In this document: positions 6,748 through 7,273 of the stretch, one piece after another
Layout: each line of letters opens with the position of its first letter
Numbering within the stretch: the first letter of the stretch is position 1
Assembly: GCA_021791995.1 (NCBI GenBank)
Contig: JAJYVN010000147.1
Location: 1 to 7,273, forward strand
Reading direction: 5' to 3'
Source of the DNA: Bacillota bacterium
GTDB taxonomy: Bacteria; Bacillota; Sulfobacillia; RBS10-35; JAJYVN01
Length of the DNA: 7,273 nt
Notes under the pieces: model-generated
What the model was told of the DNA's origin: nothing
What the model saw: the letters and a program-made list of their open reading frames with translations, nothing else
Database searches by the model: none
Translations under genes and position numbers: made by a program

Positions 6748-6777
6748 CATCCGCCCTCGCCGTAGGGAGGGCGGATG
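6748..6777. repeat. Perfect 11-bp inverted repeat upstream of the SGNH gene
   Basis: CATCCGCCCTC (6748-6758) pairs with GAGGGCGGATG (6767-6777) around an 8-nt loop. Its loop region contains CCGTAGGG, also found on the opposite strand in the neighbouring 6718-6736 repeat. No T run follows on either strand. It could be the terminator of an incoming - strand transcript or part of a leader. Confidence 0.5.
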
Positions 6778-6902
6778 CCACCTTCGCCGCCGCGCTGGCA
6801 CCCACCGCCAGTCTCCCACCGGGGGTAACGTCTCCCGTGTTGCTCCCTGGATGTGCATGGATGATAGAGCCTTCTTGGTGTACTCCACCGCCGCTGGCTG
6901 TT

Positions 6903-6948
6903 CGGCCGACACCACGTACCGCTCCGCGGCGTGCGTCGTGTTAGGCCG
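6903..6948. repeat. Long imperfect hairpin, about 18 bp
   Basis: CGGCC (6903-6907) pairs with GGCCG (6944-6948), ACAC (6909-6912) with GTGT (6938-6941), and ACGTAC (6914-6919) with GTGCGT (6931-6936), including a G-U pair. Three more pairs surround a short loop. It lies within the span bounded by the 6849/7051 long-range repeat. Confidence 0.45.
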
Positions 6949-7152
6949 CCAACCGATTCCCTACGCCTAGAGACTCGAGGAACAGCGCACAACGACCATT
7001 CTGCAAGTCGGGTGGTTCCGTGGCCACGCTGCATGCCCGTCCCATGCGAGCATGCACATCCCTTCCGCAGTAGTACGGCGCCTATCTCCGCCAGACGCGG
7101 ATTCCCCGTCTCCACGCTCACCTCATGGCCTGCCCGTGTGCGCCGGCGGTTA

Positions 7153-7273
7153 GAGTCTCAGGTAGTGGTGTAAATGCCGGGTGAGCCGAGGCCCCTGTGG
7201 AGAGGGGCGGCCCCGGGAACCACCGGTAAGGGGGTTGTCGAGGGGTGACGAGGGTTGACGAAATCGGCCACCA
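7153..7273 (+). mobile_element. Possible IS256-family insertion sequence end, cut by window edge
   Basis: The sequence starting GAGTCTC (7153) and reaching GTGTAAATG (7168-7176) resembles the terminal inverted repeats of many IS256 (mutator-type) elements, which often end in a GTGTAAA-like motif; this is from memory and not searched. Just inside lies a strong compound hairpin (7177-7216). After it come AAGGGGG (7228-7234) and a GTG at 7245 opening a frame (VTRVDEIGH) that runs off the window, as a transposase start might. The other end and any target duplication are outside the window. A structured leader RNA with no IS is the alternative. Confidence 0.3.
7177..7216 (+). repeat. Compound hairpin, 14 bp with two bulges
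   Basis: Three stacked helices are seen: CCGGG (7177-7181) with CCCGG (7212-7216), GCC (7185-7187) with GGC (7209-7211), and GCCCCT (7191-7196) with AGGGGC (7203-7208). The loop is GTGGAG. Two 3-nt bulges are both on the 5' side. It is a stable RNA fold that could shield a downstream start from read-through or belong to a regulatory leader. Confidence 0.5.

Larger units (their letters stand above)
6640..7152. other. Region without a supported gene, rich in inverted repeats
   Basis: Open frames exist on both strands, but their translations are rich in Arg, Trp, Cys and Pro and match no family I recognise. On the - strand, about 45 codons before 6800 read more like protein (SAEQPAAVEYTKKALSSMH), so a gene remnant or an N-terminal extension of the SGNH gene cannot be excluded. 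The region holds hairpins at 6718-6736, 6748-6777, 6795-6811 and 6903-6948. It also has an 11-bp long-range inverted repeat (6849-6859 with 7051-7061) and a CGTGGCCACG palindrome at 7019-7028. No tRNA, rRNA or clear promoter is seen. Confidence 0.5.

Noticed and set aside
5719..6765. A long + strand open frame of 348 codons opposite the SGNH gene.
   Set aside because: Its translation is Arg/His/Pro-rich with no family motif, whereas the opposite strand carries complete SGNH catalytic blocks.
6745..6790. A T-box-like antiterminator on the - strand (GAAGGTGGCATCCGC next to a stem-loop).
   Set aside because: The match to the T-box bulge needs an extra base, the flanking helix does not close, no Stem I elements are found upstream, and the downstream gene is not an amino-acid gene.
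6150..7121. A long - strand open frame of 323 codons.
   Set aside because: It overlaps the SGNH gene in another frame, is rich in Arg, Gly, Cys and Trp, and has no recognisable domain; it is a by-product of high GC content.
7245..7273. GACGAGG followed by GACGAAATCGGC recalls the glmS ribozyme core.
   Set aside because: The spacing lacks the P2.1 segment, no proper cleavage-site helix partner is found, and the sequence ends before the GGCGG part could be seen.

Overview
The window looks like chromosomal DNA from a GC-rich Gram-positive bacterium, most likely a high-GC member of the Bacillota (Alicyclobacillus, Kyrpidia, Sulfobacillus or Symbiobacterium-like). This rests on the dnaK-dnaJ-prmA order, the yqeY gene close downstream and a DUF1540 protein, all typical of that phylum. 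The genus is inference; no rRNA or other marker is present.

Bases 1-5217 hold six genes on the + strand. They are the C-terminal 343 codons of dnaK, then dnaJ, prmA (ribosomal protein L11 methyltransferase), a D-alanine--D-alanine ligase, a short HIT-family protein and a YqeY-family protein. The genes from dnaJ to hit are tightly spaced (18, 50 and 11 bp) and probably form one heat-shock/housekeeping operon. A perfect 11-bp hairpin separates dnaK from dnaJ, and a terminator-like hairpin with a T run separates hit from yqeY. The order differs from the common Bacillota arrangement: rsmE and mtaB do not follow prmA, a ddl gene sits there instead, and rpsU is missing in front of yqeY.

Bases 5328-5615 encode a small cysteine-rich DUF1540 protein. 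An 11-bp GC-rich hairpin separates it from a convergent - strand gene for a two-domain SGNH/GDSL hydrolase resembling carbohydrate esterase family 2.

Bases 6640-7273 have no gene I can support. They hold several inverted repeats, including an 11-bp pair about 190 bp apart that could close a structured RNA. At the right edge, an end-like sequence followed by a long compound hairpin may be the terminus of an IS256-family insertion sequence cut off by the window. No clearly new multi-gene system is visible; the best leads are the non-coding structures and the altered gene order.
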